Shown: positions 16,872-25,477 of the stretch, piece after piece
How the letters are laid out: each line of letters starts with the position of its first letter
Numbering within the stretch: position 1 is the first letter of the stretch
Assembly (NCBI RefSeq): GCF_031598375.1
Contig: NZ_CP123872.1
Coordinates: 1,586,001-1,650,000, forward strand
Source of the DNA: Temperatibacter marinus
GTDB lineage: Bacteria > Pseudomonadota > Alphaproteobacteria > Sphingomonadales > Kordiimonadaceae
Length of the DNA stretch: 64,000 nucleotides
Direction of reading: 5' to 3'
Program-made: the position numbers and the translations under genes
The notes under the pieces: generated by a model
Seen by the model: only the letters and a program-made list of their open reading frames with translations
Told to the model about the DNA's origin: nothing
Databases searched by the model: none

Positions 16872-19484
16872 ATGAGTGACGATAAGAAGCTGACATTAAC
16901 ACCAAAATTAGGTGTCGGAAAAGGCGTTGAAACTGGCCAAGTCCGTCAGAGCTTTAGTCATGGTCGCAGTAAGGCGGTTGTGGTAGAACGGAAAAAGAAA
17001 CGCGTTCTTAAAAATGCGCCGGGTACAACGGCTCCAGCGGGAGAGAGTAAATCCTCTGGTCAGTCTAAGCCTGCAGGGTTTCAGCCTAAAAAGCGATCAA
17101 ATCCAGGAGGGCTTTCCGATACAGAGATGGAAAAGCGTGCACTGGTTTTAGAGCAAGCTAAAAAGGATGCCGAGCGCAAGGCTGAAGAGGCGAAGAAGCA
17201 GGCTGCTCTTGATGCAGAGCGTAAAAAGCTTGAAGAGGCCGAAGCCGCAAAGCGCAGCGTAGAAGAACAAGCTGAGCGGAAAGCCGCTGAAGCTGCTCAG
17301 AAGAAAGCTGAAGAAGAAGCGCGTGTTAAAGCTGAGAAAGAATCGGCAAAGCGCACTGAGGCTGAAGCTGCTGCACGCGAAAAAGAAGAAGATGAAGCGA
17401 AGAAAAAGTCAGAGCTTGAAGCGCGCGCTGTGCAACTTAGAAAAGCCTCTGAAGCGCGTAAGGCTGATATGAGTGCCGCTGCCACTGCTACAGAAGGCGA
17501 TGAAAAACGCCGTGGTAAGCAAAAGAGAACCAAAGACAAACGTAAAACTGAAGAAAACCGTCGTGGAGCTGGTCGTGGAAATAATGACCGTCGCGGAGGA
17601 AAACTTACAATTGCGAAAGCAACTTCTGGTGATGAGGGCGGTCGTCAACGCTCAATTGCGGCGATGAAACGGGCGCAAGCAAAAGCAAAACGCCAGCAAG
17701 GGGATCAACAAGAAGCTAAGAAACAGAGCCGTGAAATTACAATTCCTGAAGTGATTACAGTTCAAGAATTGGCAAACCGAATGGCTGAAAAAGGCGTTGC
17801 CTTAGTTAAAGTCCTTATGGGTATGGGTGTTATGGCCACTATTAATGAGGTTCTTGATCAAGATACTGCCCAATTGGTGGTTGAAGAATTTGGCCATAAG
17901 CCAAAACGTGTTCTTGATTCTGATGTTGAGATTGGTATCTCTGGGGCTGAAGATGATGAAACAGATCTAGCATCTCGTGCACCAGTTGTCACAGTGATGG
18001 GTCACGTTGATCATGGTAAAACATCCCTCTTGGATGCTCTTCGTAAGGCGAATGTTGTGTCAGGTGAAGCTGGTGGTATTACTCAGCATATTGGTGCCTA
18101 TCAAGTCGAAGTTTCGGGTCAGAAAATTACTTTCTTAGATACACCAGGTCACGCAGCCTTTACGGAAATGCGTGCACGCGGTGCATCTGTTACAGATATT
18201 TGTATTGTCGTTGTTGCAGCAGATGACGGCGTTATGCCTCAAACAAAAGAAGCAATTGCACATGCAAAAGCTGCGGGTGTTCCTTTGATTATCGCCATCA
18301 ATAAAATGGATCGCGAGGGCGCTAACCCTGATCGTGTGAGACAAGAGCTTCTTCAGGAAGAAGTTGTCGTAGAAAGCTTCTCTGGGGATGTTCAGGAAGT
18401 TGAAATTTCAGCCCTAACAGGTTTGGGCCTAGATAATTTGAAAGAACAAATTCTTTTACAAGCTGAACTTCTGGAGTTGAAAGCAAACCCAAGTCGTGCT
18501 GCAAACGGTGTGGTTGTTGAAGCCAAGTTGGATAAAGGTCGTGGTTCTGTAACAACCACTCTTATTCAAAAAGGGACAGTGAAAATTGGTGATATCTTTG
18601 TTGCTGGTGCTGAATGGGGCCGCGTGAGAGCGTTGGTCAACGATAAAGGACAGCAAGTGAAAGAAGCTGGACCGTCTGTGCCTGTTGAGGTTCTCGGTGC
18701 TGGTGGCGTTCCTTCTGCAGGAGATGACTTTGCTGTTGTTTCTAACGAGGCAAGAGCCCGTGAGATTGTTGATTATCGTCAAGAGCAGATCAAAAAGAAA
18801 AGAGCCTTGGCAGCTGCCGGTCCAAAAACAATGGAAGCAATGTTTACTCAGCTTAAAGAATCTGGAGAAACACAATCTTTCCAAGTGGTCTTGAAGGCAG
18901 ATGTTCAAGGGTCAGTTGAAGCAATTACAGCGGCTCTTGAAAAAGCAGGGAATGACGACATTGCTTGTCGTGTCCTACACGGGGCTGTCGGTGGTATTAC
19001 TGAATCTGACATTACTTTGGCGAATGCTTCAGATGCTATGGTTATAGGCTTTAATGTGCGTCCGAATAAGCAAGCCCGTGAAAGTGCGGAAAGTTTAGGA
19101 ACTGCTATGAAGTTCTATAGCGTCATTTATGATTTGATCGATGATGTGAAGGCGGCAATGGCTGGCCAACTTGGTCCAGAATTTAAAGAGAATGTAATTG
19201 GCTCTGCTGAAATTCTAGATGTCTTTACGGCCGGCAAAAAAGGCAAGGCTGCAGGGTGTCGTGTTCTTGAAGGTAATATTAGGAACGACCTTAAGGCGCG
19301 CATTCTTCGGGACGGCGTCATTGTCTATGAAGGTCAAATTGAAAACCTTCGTCGTTTCAAAGACGATGTTAAGAAGGTTGAAAGTGGCCAAGAGTGTGGT
19401 CTTACTTTTGAGGACTTCCATGAGATGCGTGCTGGCGATGAACTGCAAGTTTATGAGCTGGAAGAAGTTGAAAGAAAGCTATAA
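16872..19484 (+). CDS. infB: translation initiation factor IF-2
   Basis: Initiation GTPase (870 aa) that places fMet-tRNA on the 30S subunit. The N-terminus carries an IF2-associated segment (KLTLTPKLGVGKG), then a long Lys/Glu/Ala-rich charged coil (about residues 75-280), then the IF2_N domain (ITIPEVITVQELANRMAEKG). The G domain has GHVDHGKTS, the DTPGHAAF switch and NKMD. Domains II to IV follow to the C-terminus. I use the ATG at 16872, which gives the canonical MSDDKKLTLTPKLG start, rather than the in-frame upstream codon at 16848. The charged coil is longer than in E. coli but typical of alphaproteobacteria. Confidence 0.97.
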   Translation: MSDDKKLTLTPKLGVGKGVETGQVRQSFSHGRSKAVVVERKKKRVLKNAPGTTAPAGESKSSGQSKPAGFQPKKRSNPGGLSDTEMEKRALVLEQAKKDAERKAEEAKKQAALDAERKKLEEAEAAKRSVEEQAERKAAEAAQKKAEEEARVKAEKESAKRTEAEAAAREKEEDEAKKKSELEARAVQLRKASEARKADMSAAATATEGDEKRRGKQKRTKDKRKTEENRRGAGRGNNDRRGGKLTIAKATSGDEGGRQRSIAAMKRAQAKAKRQQGDQQEAKKQSREITIPEVITVQELANRMAEKGVALVKVLMGMGVMATINEVLDQDTAQLVVEEFGHKPKRVLDSDVEIGISGAEDDETDLASRAPVVTVMGHVDHGKTSLLDALRKANVVSGEAGGITQHIGAYQVEVSGQKITFLDTPGHAAFTEMRARGASVTDICIVVVAADDGVMPQTKEAIAHAKAAGVPLIIAINKMDREGANPDRVRQELLQEEVVVESFSGDVQEVEISALTGLGLDNLKEQILLQAELLELKANPSRAANGVVVEAKLDKGRGSVTTTLIQKGTVKIGDIFVAGAEWGRVRALVNDKGQQVKEAGPSVPVEVLGAGGVPSAGDDFAVVSNEARAREIVDYRQEQIKKKRALAAAGPKTMEAMFTQLKESGETQSFQVVLKADVQGSVEAITAALEKAGNDDIACRVLHGAVGGITESDITLANASDAMVIGFNVRPNKQARESAESLGTAMKFYSVIYDLIDDVKAAMAGQLGPEFKENVIGSAEILDVFTAGKKGKAAGCRVLEGNIRNDLKARILRDGVIVYEGQIENLRRFKDDVKKVESGQECGLTFEDFHEMRAGDELQVYELEEVERKL

Positions 19485-19516
19485 TTTAGCTTTCTGATTG
19501 TTCTAAGGACAAAATC

Positions 19517-19978
19517 ATGAGAAATGAGCGTGAAAGAAAAGGGGGAGGCGGGCTCCGCCTTTTAAGAGTGGGGGAAAATATCCGTCACAGCCTTTCTTCT
19601 TTTCTAAGCCGGGGTGATGTATCCGTTGAGAGTTTATCCTCTGCTTCTATCACTGTCTCTGAAGTGCGTGTTAGCCCTGATCTTAGAAATGCGACGATTT
19701 TCTACATGCCACTAGGGGGGCGTGACTTAGAAGCTGTTGCTACAGGATTGAAAGAGGCGGCGCCAGAGATGCGTAAACATCTCTCAAAAACGGTTCATAT
19801 GAAATATATCCCAAATTTGAAATTCAAATTGGATGAAAGCTTTGATGAGGCTTCCCACATTGATGGATTGCTGCGCAATCCAAAAGTTCAAAGGGACCTA
19901 AAGTCATCAGATCTTTCTGAAAACGGAGGGTCTCCTGAAAGTACAGATTCTCCTGAGATTTCAGGTTCTGGCGAGTAG
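19517..19978 (+). CDS. rbfA: 30S ribosome-binding factor RbfA
   Basis: KH-fold 16S rRNA processing factor (153 aa), important for cold growth and 30S maturation. Visible family elements are RLLRVGENIRHSLSSFL near the start, TVSEVRVSPDLRNATIFYMPLGG in the middle and the KYIPNLKFKLDESFDEASHIDGLL block. The last 25 residues are Ser/Pro/Glu-rich and probably disordered. It lies in the infB-rbfA-truB operon, 32 nt after infB and only 3 nt before truB. Confidence 0.95.
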   Translation: MRNERERKGGGGLRLLRVGENIRHSLSSFLSRGDVSVESLSSASITVSEVRVSPDLRNATIFYMPLGGRDLEAVATGLKEAAPEMRKHLSKTVHMKYIPNLKFKLDESFDEASHIDGLLRNPKVQRDLKSSDLSENGGSPESTDSPEISGSGE

Positions 19979-19981
19979 TTC

Positions 19982-20896
19982 ATGGGAAGAAAGCGCAAGG
20001 GTGAAAAGCTCGACGGTTGGATTATTATCGATAAAGCGCTGAACCTATCCAGTAGCCAGGTCGTTGGAAAAGTTCGCTGGTTAACCAAAGCTCAAAAAGC
20101 CGGACATGCAGGGACGTTAGACCCGCTTGCAACAGGTGTGCTGCCCATCGGACTTGGGGAAGCAACAAAAACGATGCCCTTCATCGTTGATGCCTCAAAA
20201 ACATATGAGTTTAAAATGAAGTGGGGATCTTCCACCACGACCGATGATCTTGAGGGCGAGGTTGTTGATGTCAGCGATGTCTTTCCTTCAAAAGCCGAGC
20301 TAGAAGCTCAGTTGCCTATTTTTACAGGTCTTATAAGTCAGACACCTCCCATCTATAGTGCAATTAAAGTAGATGGCAAAAGAGCCTATGATCTAGCACG
20401 GGCAGGGGAAGAGGTCGTCCTCAAAAGCCGTCTGGTTCAAATCGATTCGATACAAATCCTTTGTCATGATAGTGATTCGCTTGAAACACACCTGCGTGTT
20501 GAATGCGGAAAAGGAACATATATAAGGTCACTTGCGCGGGATATTGCTGAGAAATGCAGCTCTAGAGCGCATGTTTCTTATTTGCGGCGAACACGTGTGG
20601 GCCCTTTTCAGGAAAAAGATGCGATTTCGCTGGAAAAACTAGAAGAATTAAGCCATAGTGCGCCGGCTCAGAGCCTTCTGCTCTCGCTTATGACTGCACT
20701 GGACGACATCCCGGTGGTAGCCGTAAGTGGAAGTGAAGCGGAAGATTTATCTTTTGGTCGTCAGATCAAAGGAGAATTGCTTCAAGGTGCTGAGAGCGTG
20801 CAGGGCACAGTGATTTTGGTTTTTGATAACCGTCCAGTAGCAATTGCTGAGACAATCGAAACCGGGTTTCAGCCTCTGCGTGTCTTCAATATGTAA
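19982..20896 (+). CDS. truB: tRNA pseudouridine(55) synthase TruB
   Basis: Makes pseudouridine 55 in the T loop of tRNAs (304 aa). Asp47 in [16 protein letters not shown] is the catalytic residue. [30 protein letters not shown] and [13 protein letters not shown] are further TruB blocks, and the C-terminal PUA-like part follows. The ATG sits 3 nt after the rbfA stop without a strong ribosome site, so translation is probably coupled. rpsO follows 22 nt later. Confidence 0.96.
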   Translation: MGRKRKGEKLDGWIIIDKALNLSSSQVVGKVRWLTKAQKAGHAGTLDPLATGVLPIGLGEATKTMPFIVDASKTYEFKMKWGSSTTTDDLEGEVVDVSDVFPSKAELEAQLPIFTGLISQTPPIYSAIKVDGKRAYDLARAGEEVVLKSRLVQIDSIQILCHDSDSLETHLRVECGKGTYIRSLARDIAEKCSSRAHVSYLRRTRVGPFQEKDAISLEKLEELSHSAPAQSLLLSLMTALDDIPVVAVSGSEAEDLSFGRQIKGELLQGAESVQGTVILVFDNRPVAIAETIETGFQPLRVFNM

Positions 20897-20918
20897 CGTT
20901 TTTAAAAAGGAGAAGACG

Positions 20919-21188
20919 ATGTCGATTACTGCTGAGCGTAAAGCTGAAGTTATTAAAGAGTATGCTGTAAAAGAAGGTGACACAGGATCACCAGAAGTAC
21001 AGGTTGCTATTCTGACAGATCGTATTGTTACACTGACAGATCACTTCAAGTCTCACAAAAAAGATAACCACTCTCGTCGTGGTCTTCTGAAAATGGTTAA
21101 CTCGCGCCGTAGCTTGCTTGATTATTTGAAGAAAAAAGACGAAGCACGTTACCAGAGCCTTATTAAGCGTCTGGGTCTACGTAAGTAA
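20919..21188 (+). CDS. rpsO: 30S ribosomal protein S15
   Basis: Primary 16S rRNA-binding protein, 89 aa, exactly the usual length. The family core [51 protein letters not shown] and LIKRLGLRK is complete. The ATG at 20919 follows a strong aaaaaggaga site. The codon choice looks like that of highly expressed genes. A strong terminator stands directly after it, and the pnp gene follows, the order seen in most proteobacteria. Confidence 0.97.
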   Translation: MSITAERKAEVIKEYAVKEGDTGSPEVQVAILTDRIVTLTDHFKSHKKDNHSRRGLLKMVNSRRSLLDYLKKKDEARYQSLIKRLGLRK

Positions 21189-21194
21189 TCTAAG

Positions 21195-21227
21195 ATAGGG
21201 TTGGTCTCATACCAGCCCTATTTTTTT
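21195..21227 (+). terminator. intrinsic terminator after rpsO
   Basis: ATAGGGTTGGT (21195-21205) pairs with ACCAGCCCTAT (21211-21221) with one T-G pair around a 5-nt loop, followed by seven T. It is a strong stem with a T-run. It may be partly read through into pnp. Confidence 0.85.
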
Positions 21228-21240
21228 AAGGGGAGTGGTC

Positions 21241-21267
21241 ATGTCTCAGACACTCTATTGCCCCTAA
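21241..21267 (+). CDS. possible 8-codon leader peptide upstream of pnp
   Basis: ATG at 21241 opens a reading frame for MSQTLYCP and stops at TAA 21265-21267. A strong AAGGGGAG lies 5 nt before the ATG. A 6-bp hairpin followed by TTTTATT begins 11 nt after the stop. This looks like a possible upstream reading frame in the pnp leader. It may be chance, since very short frames are common; there is no protein-level evidence. Confidence 0.25.
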   Translation: MSQTLYCP

Positions 21268-21277
21268 TTTTGTAAAT

Positions 21278-21300
21278 CACGGCAAGGGCCGTGTTTTATT
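21278..21300 (+). promoter_or_regulatory. terminator-like hairpin in the pnp leader
   Basis: CACGGC (21278-21283) and GCCGTG (21288-21293) form a perfect 6-bp stem around AAGG, followed by TTTTATT. It lies between the rpsO terminator and pnp. It could be a second terminator, an attenuator or an RNase III-type leader structure. Confidence 0.45.
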
Positions 21301-21349
21301 GATTCAGCAGGATGACGATCCGGTCGCCTGTGTAGTTTTGAAATGGTGT

Positions 21350-21408
21350 ATTGTCATGGGGACAATGCAAGAAGTCGAAGAGTAGAGAAACTTTTATTTC
21401 GCGACTTC
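21350..21408 (+). promoter_or_regulatory. two inverted repeats just before the pnp start
   Basis: ATTGTC/GACAAT (21350-21355 and 21361-21366) and GAAGTCG/CGACTTC (21371-21377 and 21402-21408) precede the pnp ATG at 21421. The second arm of the larger one abuts the ggaagg ribosome site. In E. coli the pnp leader forms a hairpin cut by RNase III and used by PNPase to repress itself. An equivalent role here is inferred from position and structure. Confidence 0.4.
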
Positions 21409-21420
21409 GGAAGGTTAAAT

Positions 21421-23604
21421 ATGTTTAATATTACAAGAGAAGAAATTCAATGGGGTGATAGCACCCTTGTTTTAGAAACTGGCCACGTTGCGCGCCAGGC
21501 AACCGGTGCTGTAATGGCATCTATGGGTGAGACCACAGTCCTTTGTACTGTTGTTGGTGCTCGCTCTCCAAAACCAGGTCAGGACTTTTTCCCTCTGACC
21601 GTTAACTATCAAGAAAAATTCTATGCTGCGGGTAAAATTCCTGGCGGCTATTTCAAGCGTGAAGGACGTCCGACTGAAGCAGAGACACTGATCTGCCGTT
21701 TGATTGACCGTCCTATCCGCCCTCTTTTTCCAGAAGGTTTCAAAAACGAAGTTCAGGTGATCTGTACGGTCGTTTCTTATGACGGTGAAAACCAACCTGA
21801 TGTTGTTGCTATGGTCGGCGCTTCTGCAGCCCTAACAATTTCGGGAATTCCATTCATGGGCCCAATCGGTTGTGCGCGGGTTGGATATAAAGATGGTGAA
21901 TATATTCTTAACCCAAGTAAGGAAGCACTAGAAGATAGTGAGCTTGATCTTGTTGTTTCTGGAACACATGACGCCGTTCTTATGGTTGAATCAGAAGCGA
22001 ATGAGCTTTCTGAAGATGTGATGCTAGGTGCAGTGGTTTATGGCCATGACCAGCAGCAAGCTGTCATCAATGGGATCATTAATCTTGCAGAAAAATGTGC
22101 CAAAGAACCTTGGGATCTTGCTGAGGCGCCAGAGTGGAAAGAAGAAAAAGCTGAGATTGCTAAAATCGGTGAAGCTGGCCTTCGTGATGCCTATGCTACT
22201 GTTGATAAAGTAGACCGTGTGGCTAAGATTTCTGCTGTTAAAGCCGATGTTGCCGCTGCCTTTGAAGCCCGTATCGCAGATGAGAACAGCCCAATGACAG
22301 GCGTGATCATGGGCGACTTGGTTAAGAAGCTTGAGAAAGATATTGTACGCGGTGATATCATTAAAACTGGTAAGCGTATTGATGGTCGTAAACTTGACGA
22401 TGTGCGTGACATTGAAGCACAAGCTGGTGTCCTTCCTCGTGCCCATGGTTCTGCCTTGTTTACACGGGGTGAAACACAGGGTCTTGTTGTCGCGACACTT
22501 GGAACTTCCGATGACGTTCAATATGTTGATAGTTTAGATGGCACTAATAAAAATGGTTTCATGCTTCACTATAACTTCCCTCCTTACTCTGTAGGTGAGT
22601 GTGGTCGTCTTGGTGGCGCAGGCCGTCGCGAAATTGGCCATGGTAAATTGGCATGGCGTGCTGTTCATGCAGTAATGCCTGAAGATGATAGCTTCCCTTA
22701 TACAATTCGCCTTGTTTCTGAAATCACAGAATCTAATGGGTCTTCTTCGATGGCATCTGTATGTGGTGCCTCCCTCGCTATGATGGATGCCGGTGTTCCA
22801 ATTAAACGCCCTGTCTCTGGTATTGCAATGGGTCTGATCAAAGAAGGCGATGATTTTGCTGTTCTTTCTGATATCCTAGGTGACGAAGATCATCTTGGTG
22901 ATATGGACTTTAAAGTTGCGGGCACCGAAAAGGGCCTGACAGCACTTCAGATGGATATTAAGATTACAGGTATTACACGAGAAATTATGGAAGTTGCTCT
23001 GGAGCAAGCTGGCCGTGGTCGCGGGTATATCCTTGATGAAATGAGCAAGGGCCTTTCCGGTACACGTACTGAAATGTCTGCTCATGCTCCTCGTATCGAA
23101 ACCATGAAAATTCCTGTGGACAAAATTCGTGAAGTGATTGGTACTGGCGGTAAAGTGATCCGTGAAATCGTTGAGCAAACTGGTGCTAAAGTGAGCATTG
23201 AAGACGATGGTACAATCAACATTGCTTCTTCAAATGCTGAAGAAATTGATGCAGCTAAAGCTTGGATTACAGGCATTGTTGCTGAACCAGAAGTGGGCGT
23301 TATCTACAAAGGTAAAGTAGTTCGCTTGATGGATTTTGGTGCCTTTGTGAACTTCATGGGGTCTAAAGATGGTCTTGTGCACATCTCTGAGCTTAAAGAA
23401 GAGCGCGTAGAGAATGTGACAGACGTTGTCAAAGAAGGCGACGAAGTTTACGTCAAGTGTCTTGAAATTGATCCTCGCGGAAAAGTACGTCTTTCTATGC
23501 GTGTGGTTGACCAAGAAACTGGTGAAACTGATCCGAATGCAGCGCCTCCAAAAGAAGCGCCTAAAGGTGGTGGAAAACGCGGTCCGCGTCGTCCACGTGA
23601 CTAA
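21421..23604 (+). CDS. pnp: polyribonucleotide nucleotidyltransferase (PNPase)
   Basis: Phosphorolytic 3'-5' exoribonuclease of 727 aa that degrades mRNA, often in the degradosome. Two RNase PH-like domains flank an all-helical domain; [16 protein letters not shown] and the [21 protein letters not shown] block mark the active second PH domain. A KH domain ([20 protein letters not shown]) and an S1 domain ([22 protein letters not shown]) end the protein, with a basic Gly/Arg/Pro tail. The ATG at 21421 is used because ggaagg precedes it and known proteins start MFNI; an in-frame ATG at 21343 would add 26 unconserved residues and lie in the leader hairpins. Confidence 0.97.
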   Translation: MFNITREEIQWGDSTLVLETGHVARQATGAVMASMGETTVLCTVVGARSPKPGQDFFPLTVNYQEKFYAAGKIPGGYFKREGRPTEAETLICRLIDRPIRPLFPEGFKNEVQVICTVVSYDGENQPDVVAMVGASAALTISGIPFMGPIGCARVGYKDGEYILNPSKEALEDSELDLVVSGTHDAVLMVESEANELSEDVMLGAVVYGHDQQQAVINGIINLAEKCAKEPWDLAEAPEWKEEKAEIAKIGEAGLRDAYATVDKVDRVAKISAVKADVAAAFEARIADENSPMTGVIMGDLVKKLEKDIVRGDIIKTGKRIDGRKLDDVRDIEAQAGVLPRAHGSALFTRGETQGLVVATLGTSDDVQYVDSLDGTNKNGFMLHYNFPPYSVGECGRLGGAGRREIGHGKLAWRAVHAVMPEDDSFPYTIRLVSEITESNGSSSMASVCGASLAMMDAGVPIKRPVSGIAMGLIKEGDDFAVLSDILGDEDHLGDMDFKVAGTEKGLTALQMDIKITGITREIMEVALEQAGRGRGYILDEMSKGLSGTRTEMSAHAPRIETMKIPVDKIREVIGTGGKVIREIVEQTGAKVSIEDDGTINIASSNAEEIDAAKAWITGIVAEPEVGVIYKGKVVRLMDFGAFVNFMGSKDGLVHISELKEERVENVTDVVKEGDEVYVKCLEIDPRGKVRLSMRVVDQETGETDPNAAPPKEAPKGGGKRGPRRPRD

Positions 23605-23611
23605 AAAGTTC

Positions 23612-23643
23612 GAAGAGCGGGGTGAGGCTTCAGCCCGCTCTTC
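23612..23643 (+). terminator. hairpin after pnp, probable terminator
   Basis: GAAGAGCGGG (23612-23621) pairs perfectly with CCCGCTCTTC (23634-23643), a 10-bp GC-rich stem, and flanking AAGT/ACTT can extend it. Only three T follow, so termination may be partial, but the position just after the pnp stop fits. Confidence 0.6.
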
Positions 23644-23726
23644 ACTTTAATATGTACTAGTAATTCTTAGGTGTTTTTTCTCTATTGATAACAGGTGAAA
23701 CTGTTGCAAATCCTAAGAAATCGGGT

Positions 23727-23746
23727 TTATACATACAATGTATAAT
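23727..23746. promoter_or_regulatory. perfect palindrome over a candidate -10 box before the flavin oxidoreductase
   Basis: TTATACAT (23727-23734), spacer ACA, then ATGTATAA (23738-23745) is a perfect 8+3+8 inverted repeat. It overlaps TATAAT at 23741-23746, a consensus -10, 22 nt before the ATG. The placement is typical for a repressor operator. No clear -35 stands 17 nt upstream. The binding factor cannot be named from sequence. Confidence 0.5.
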
Positions 23747-23767
23747 GGACCCATAAGGGAAGTGTAA

Positions 23768-25159
23768 ATGTCAATTATTGATCCGATCCGCTTAGGCGGT
23801 AAAGAAGTCTATCCTCTTATCGAAGGTGGTAAAGGTGTCTCAATTTCTACTGGAGCGAGTTCTGGTGCTTGGGCTGCAGCCGGCGGCATAGGAACTATTT
23901 CTGCCGTTATCGCAGATTGTTATGATGAGAATGGTGAAGTTATACCACACGAATATAAAGGCCGCACACGCAGAGAGCGCCATGATGAGATGGTGCAATA
24001 TTCGATTGATGGGACCATTGATCAAATTCGTAAAGCTTGGGAAATTTCCAAGGGTGAAGGCCTCATCAATATCAATATGTTATGGGAACTTGGTGGTGCT
24101 CAAAGAGCGCTTCATGGCATTTTAGAAAAAACTAAAGACATGGTGCACGGTGTTACATGCGGCGCCGGAATGCCTTTTAAACTTGGCGAGTTAGCGGCAA
24201 GTTATGGCGTGCATTATTACCCAATTATTTCTTCGGGTCGGGCATTTAAACTGCTGTGGATGCGTGCCTTTAAAAAATACGGCGACTTGCTTGGCGGCGT
24301 TGTGTATGAAGACCCATGGCGCGCTGGCGGTCATAATGGCTTGTCAAATGCAGAAGATCCCGAAGCGCCAGGTGATCCATATCCACGGGTGGTAGAGCTC
24401 AGAAAAATTATGGATAAATTTGGCCTACAGAATGTCCCCATTATTATGGCAGGCGGTGTATGGAAGCTTGATGAATGGAAGGATTGGATTAATAATCCTG
24501 AAGTTGGCAAGATTTCTTTCCAGTTTGGTACGCGACCTCTTCTAACAAAAGAAAGCCCTATTTCTGATAAATGGAAAGATCTTCTGCGTACCTTAAAAGA
24601 GGGCGATGTGTTGTTGCAAAATTTCTCTCCTACAGGCTTTTTCTCAAGTGCTGTGAAAAACAGTTTCCTTGGGGAACTTGTGGAGCGTGCTCAGCGTCAA
24701 ATTTCTTTCGCGAAATCACAGTGTGAAGAACATAATTCTTTGCTTGAAGTCGCGCGCAAGAAATTCTGGGTTAAAGGCGATGATAAAGCCGATGCCGAAA
24801 AATGGATTGCTGCTGGACACGATACAGCGATGAAAACACCTGATGACACACTCATTTTTGTAGGTGATGAGAAATCTGCTGAAATTCGAAAAGATCAAGC
24901 GGATTGTGTTGGATGTCTCAGTCAGTGCCGCTTTTCAAGCTGGGCAGATAACGAGAAGAATTCCACAGGACGTCTTGCTGATCCTCGCTCTTTCTGTATT
25001 CAGAAAACGCTTGACGATATTGCCCACGATGGCTCGGTTGATCATAACCTTGCCTTTGCCGGACATAATGCTTTCCGCTTTGCAACGGATCCTTTTTATT
25101 CGAACGGGTATACACCGTCAGTGAAGGAATTGTTCGATCGCATTAAAGAAGGCTTATAG
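23768..25159 (+). CDS. nitronate monooxygenase-like flavin oxidoreductase with C-terminal cysteine cluster
   Basis: FMN-type TIM-barrel oxidoreductase related to 2-nitropropane dioxygenase/nitronate monooxygenase (463 aa, longer than the usual 320-380). Barrel features include SISTGASSGAWAAAGGIGTISA at the start, GVTCGAGMPFKLGELAASYGVHYYPIISSGRAFKLL, WRAGGHNGLSN, VPIIMAGGVWKLDEW and FQFGTRPLLT. The C-terminal extension carries Cys380-X2-Cys383-X3-Cys387-X22-Cys410 in CVGCLSQCRF and SFCIQ, reminiscent of the 4Fe-4S motif of the old-yellow-enzyme/2,4-dienoyl-CoA reductase family. That suggests an iron-sulfur cluster near the flavin, but it is inference. The substrate is unknown. It stands alone between two strong hairpins, with aagggaag before the ATG and a palindrome over the promoter. 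Confidence 0.75.
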   Translation: MSIIDPIRLGGKEVYPLIEGGKGVSISTGASSGAWAAAGGIGTISAVIADCYDENGEVIPHEYKGRTRRERHDEMVQYSIDGTIDQIRKAWEISKGEGLININMLWELGGAQRALHGILEKTKDMVHGVTCGAGMPFKLGELAASYGVHYYPIISSGRAFKLLWMRAFKKYGDLLGGVVYEDPWRAGGHNGLSNAEDPEAPGDPYPRVVELRKIMDKFGLQNVPIIMAGGVWKLDEWKDWINNPEVGKISFQFGTRPLLTKESPISDKWKDLLRTLKEGDVLLQNFSPTGFFSSAVKNSFLGELVERAQRQISFAKSQCEEHNSLLEVARKKFWVKGDDKADAEKWIAAGHDTAMKTPDDTLIFVGDEKSAEIRKDQADCVGCLSQCRFSSWADNEKNSTGRLADPRSFCIQKTLDDIAHDGSVDHNLAFAGHNAFRFATDPFYSNGYTPSVKELFDRIKEGL

Positions 25160-25180
25160 GATTAAACCTATCAATGATTT

Positions 25181-25212
25181 GAGCGGCCCGATTTTGAGGC
25201 CGCTCTTTTTTT
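25181..25212 (+). terminator. intrinsic terminator after the flavin oxidoreductase
   Basis: GAGCGGCC (25181-25188) and GGCCGCTC (25198-25205) form a perfect 8-bp GC-rich stem followed by seven T. Textbook form. Confidence 0.9.
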
Positions 25213-25239
25213 GTCCTCTATCTTTTTGCTAAGATCTAT

Positions 25240-25467
25240 TTACCTACGTCTCTTTTTTTTGCCTTTTGTCTTTTTTTCACCGCCCAGATCAATGCGGTTT
25301 AAAGGATATGTCACAAGCATGAGCAAAAGCCATACTCCAATAATCACAGAAAGCAATTCTCTTTGAGTGAGAGTGAAGACAAAAGCATGAATACCAACAG
25401 CTGTGGCAAATGCGATAACAAAGGATAGAATATATCTTAAAAAGCGTCTTTTTTGACCATTTGCCAT
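25240..25467 (-). CDS. small two-helix membrane protein, unknown function
   Basis: Small protein of 75 aa. It has a basic N-terminus, two hydrophobic segments (about residues 12-32 and 37-54) separated by a short polar turn, and a very basic C-terminal tail made mostly of Lys and Arg. aggaaag lies 7 nt before the ATG. It follows a tandem-GNAT gene by only 10 nt on the same strand, so the two are probably cotranscribed. I do not recognise the family. It could be an inner-membrane protein with both ends in the cytoplasm; function unknown. Confidence 0.75.
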   Translation of the reverse strand: MANGQKRRFLRYILSFVIAFATAVGIHAFVFTLTQRELLSVIIGVWLLLMLVTYPLNRIDLGGEKKTKGKKKRRR

Positions 25468-25477
25468 AGTTACTTTC

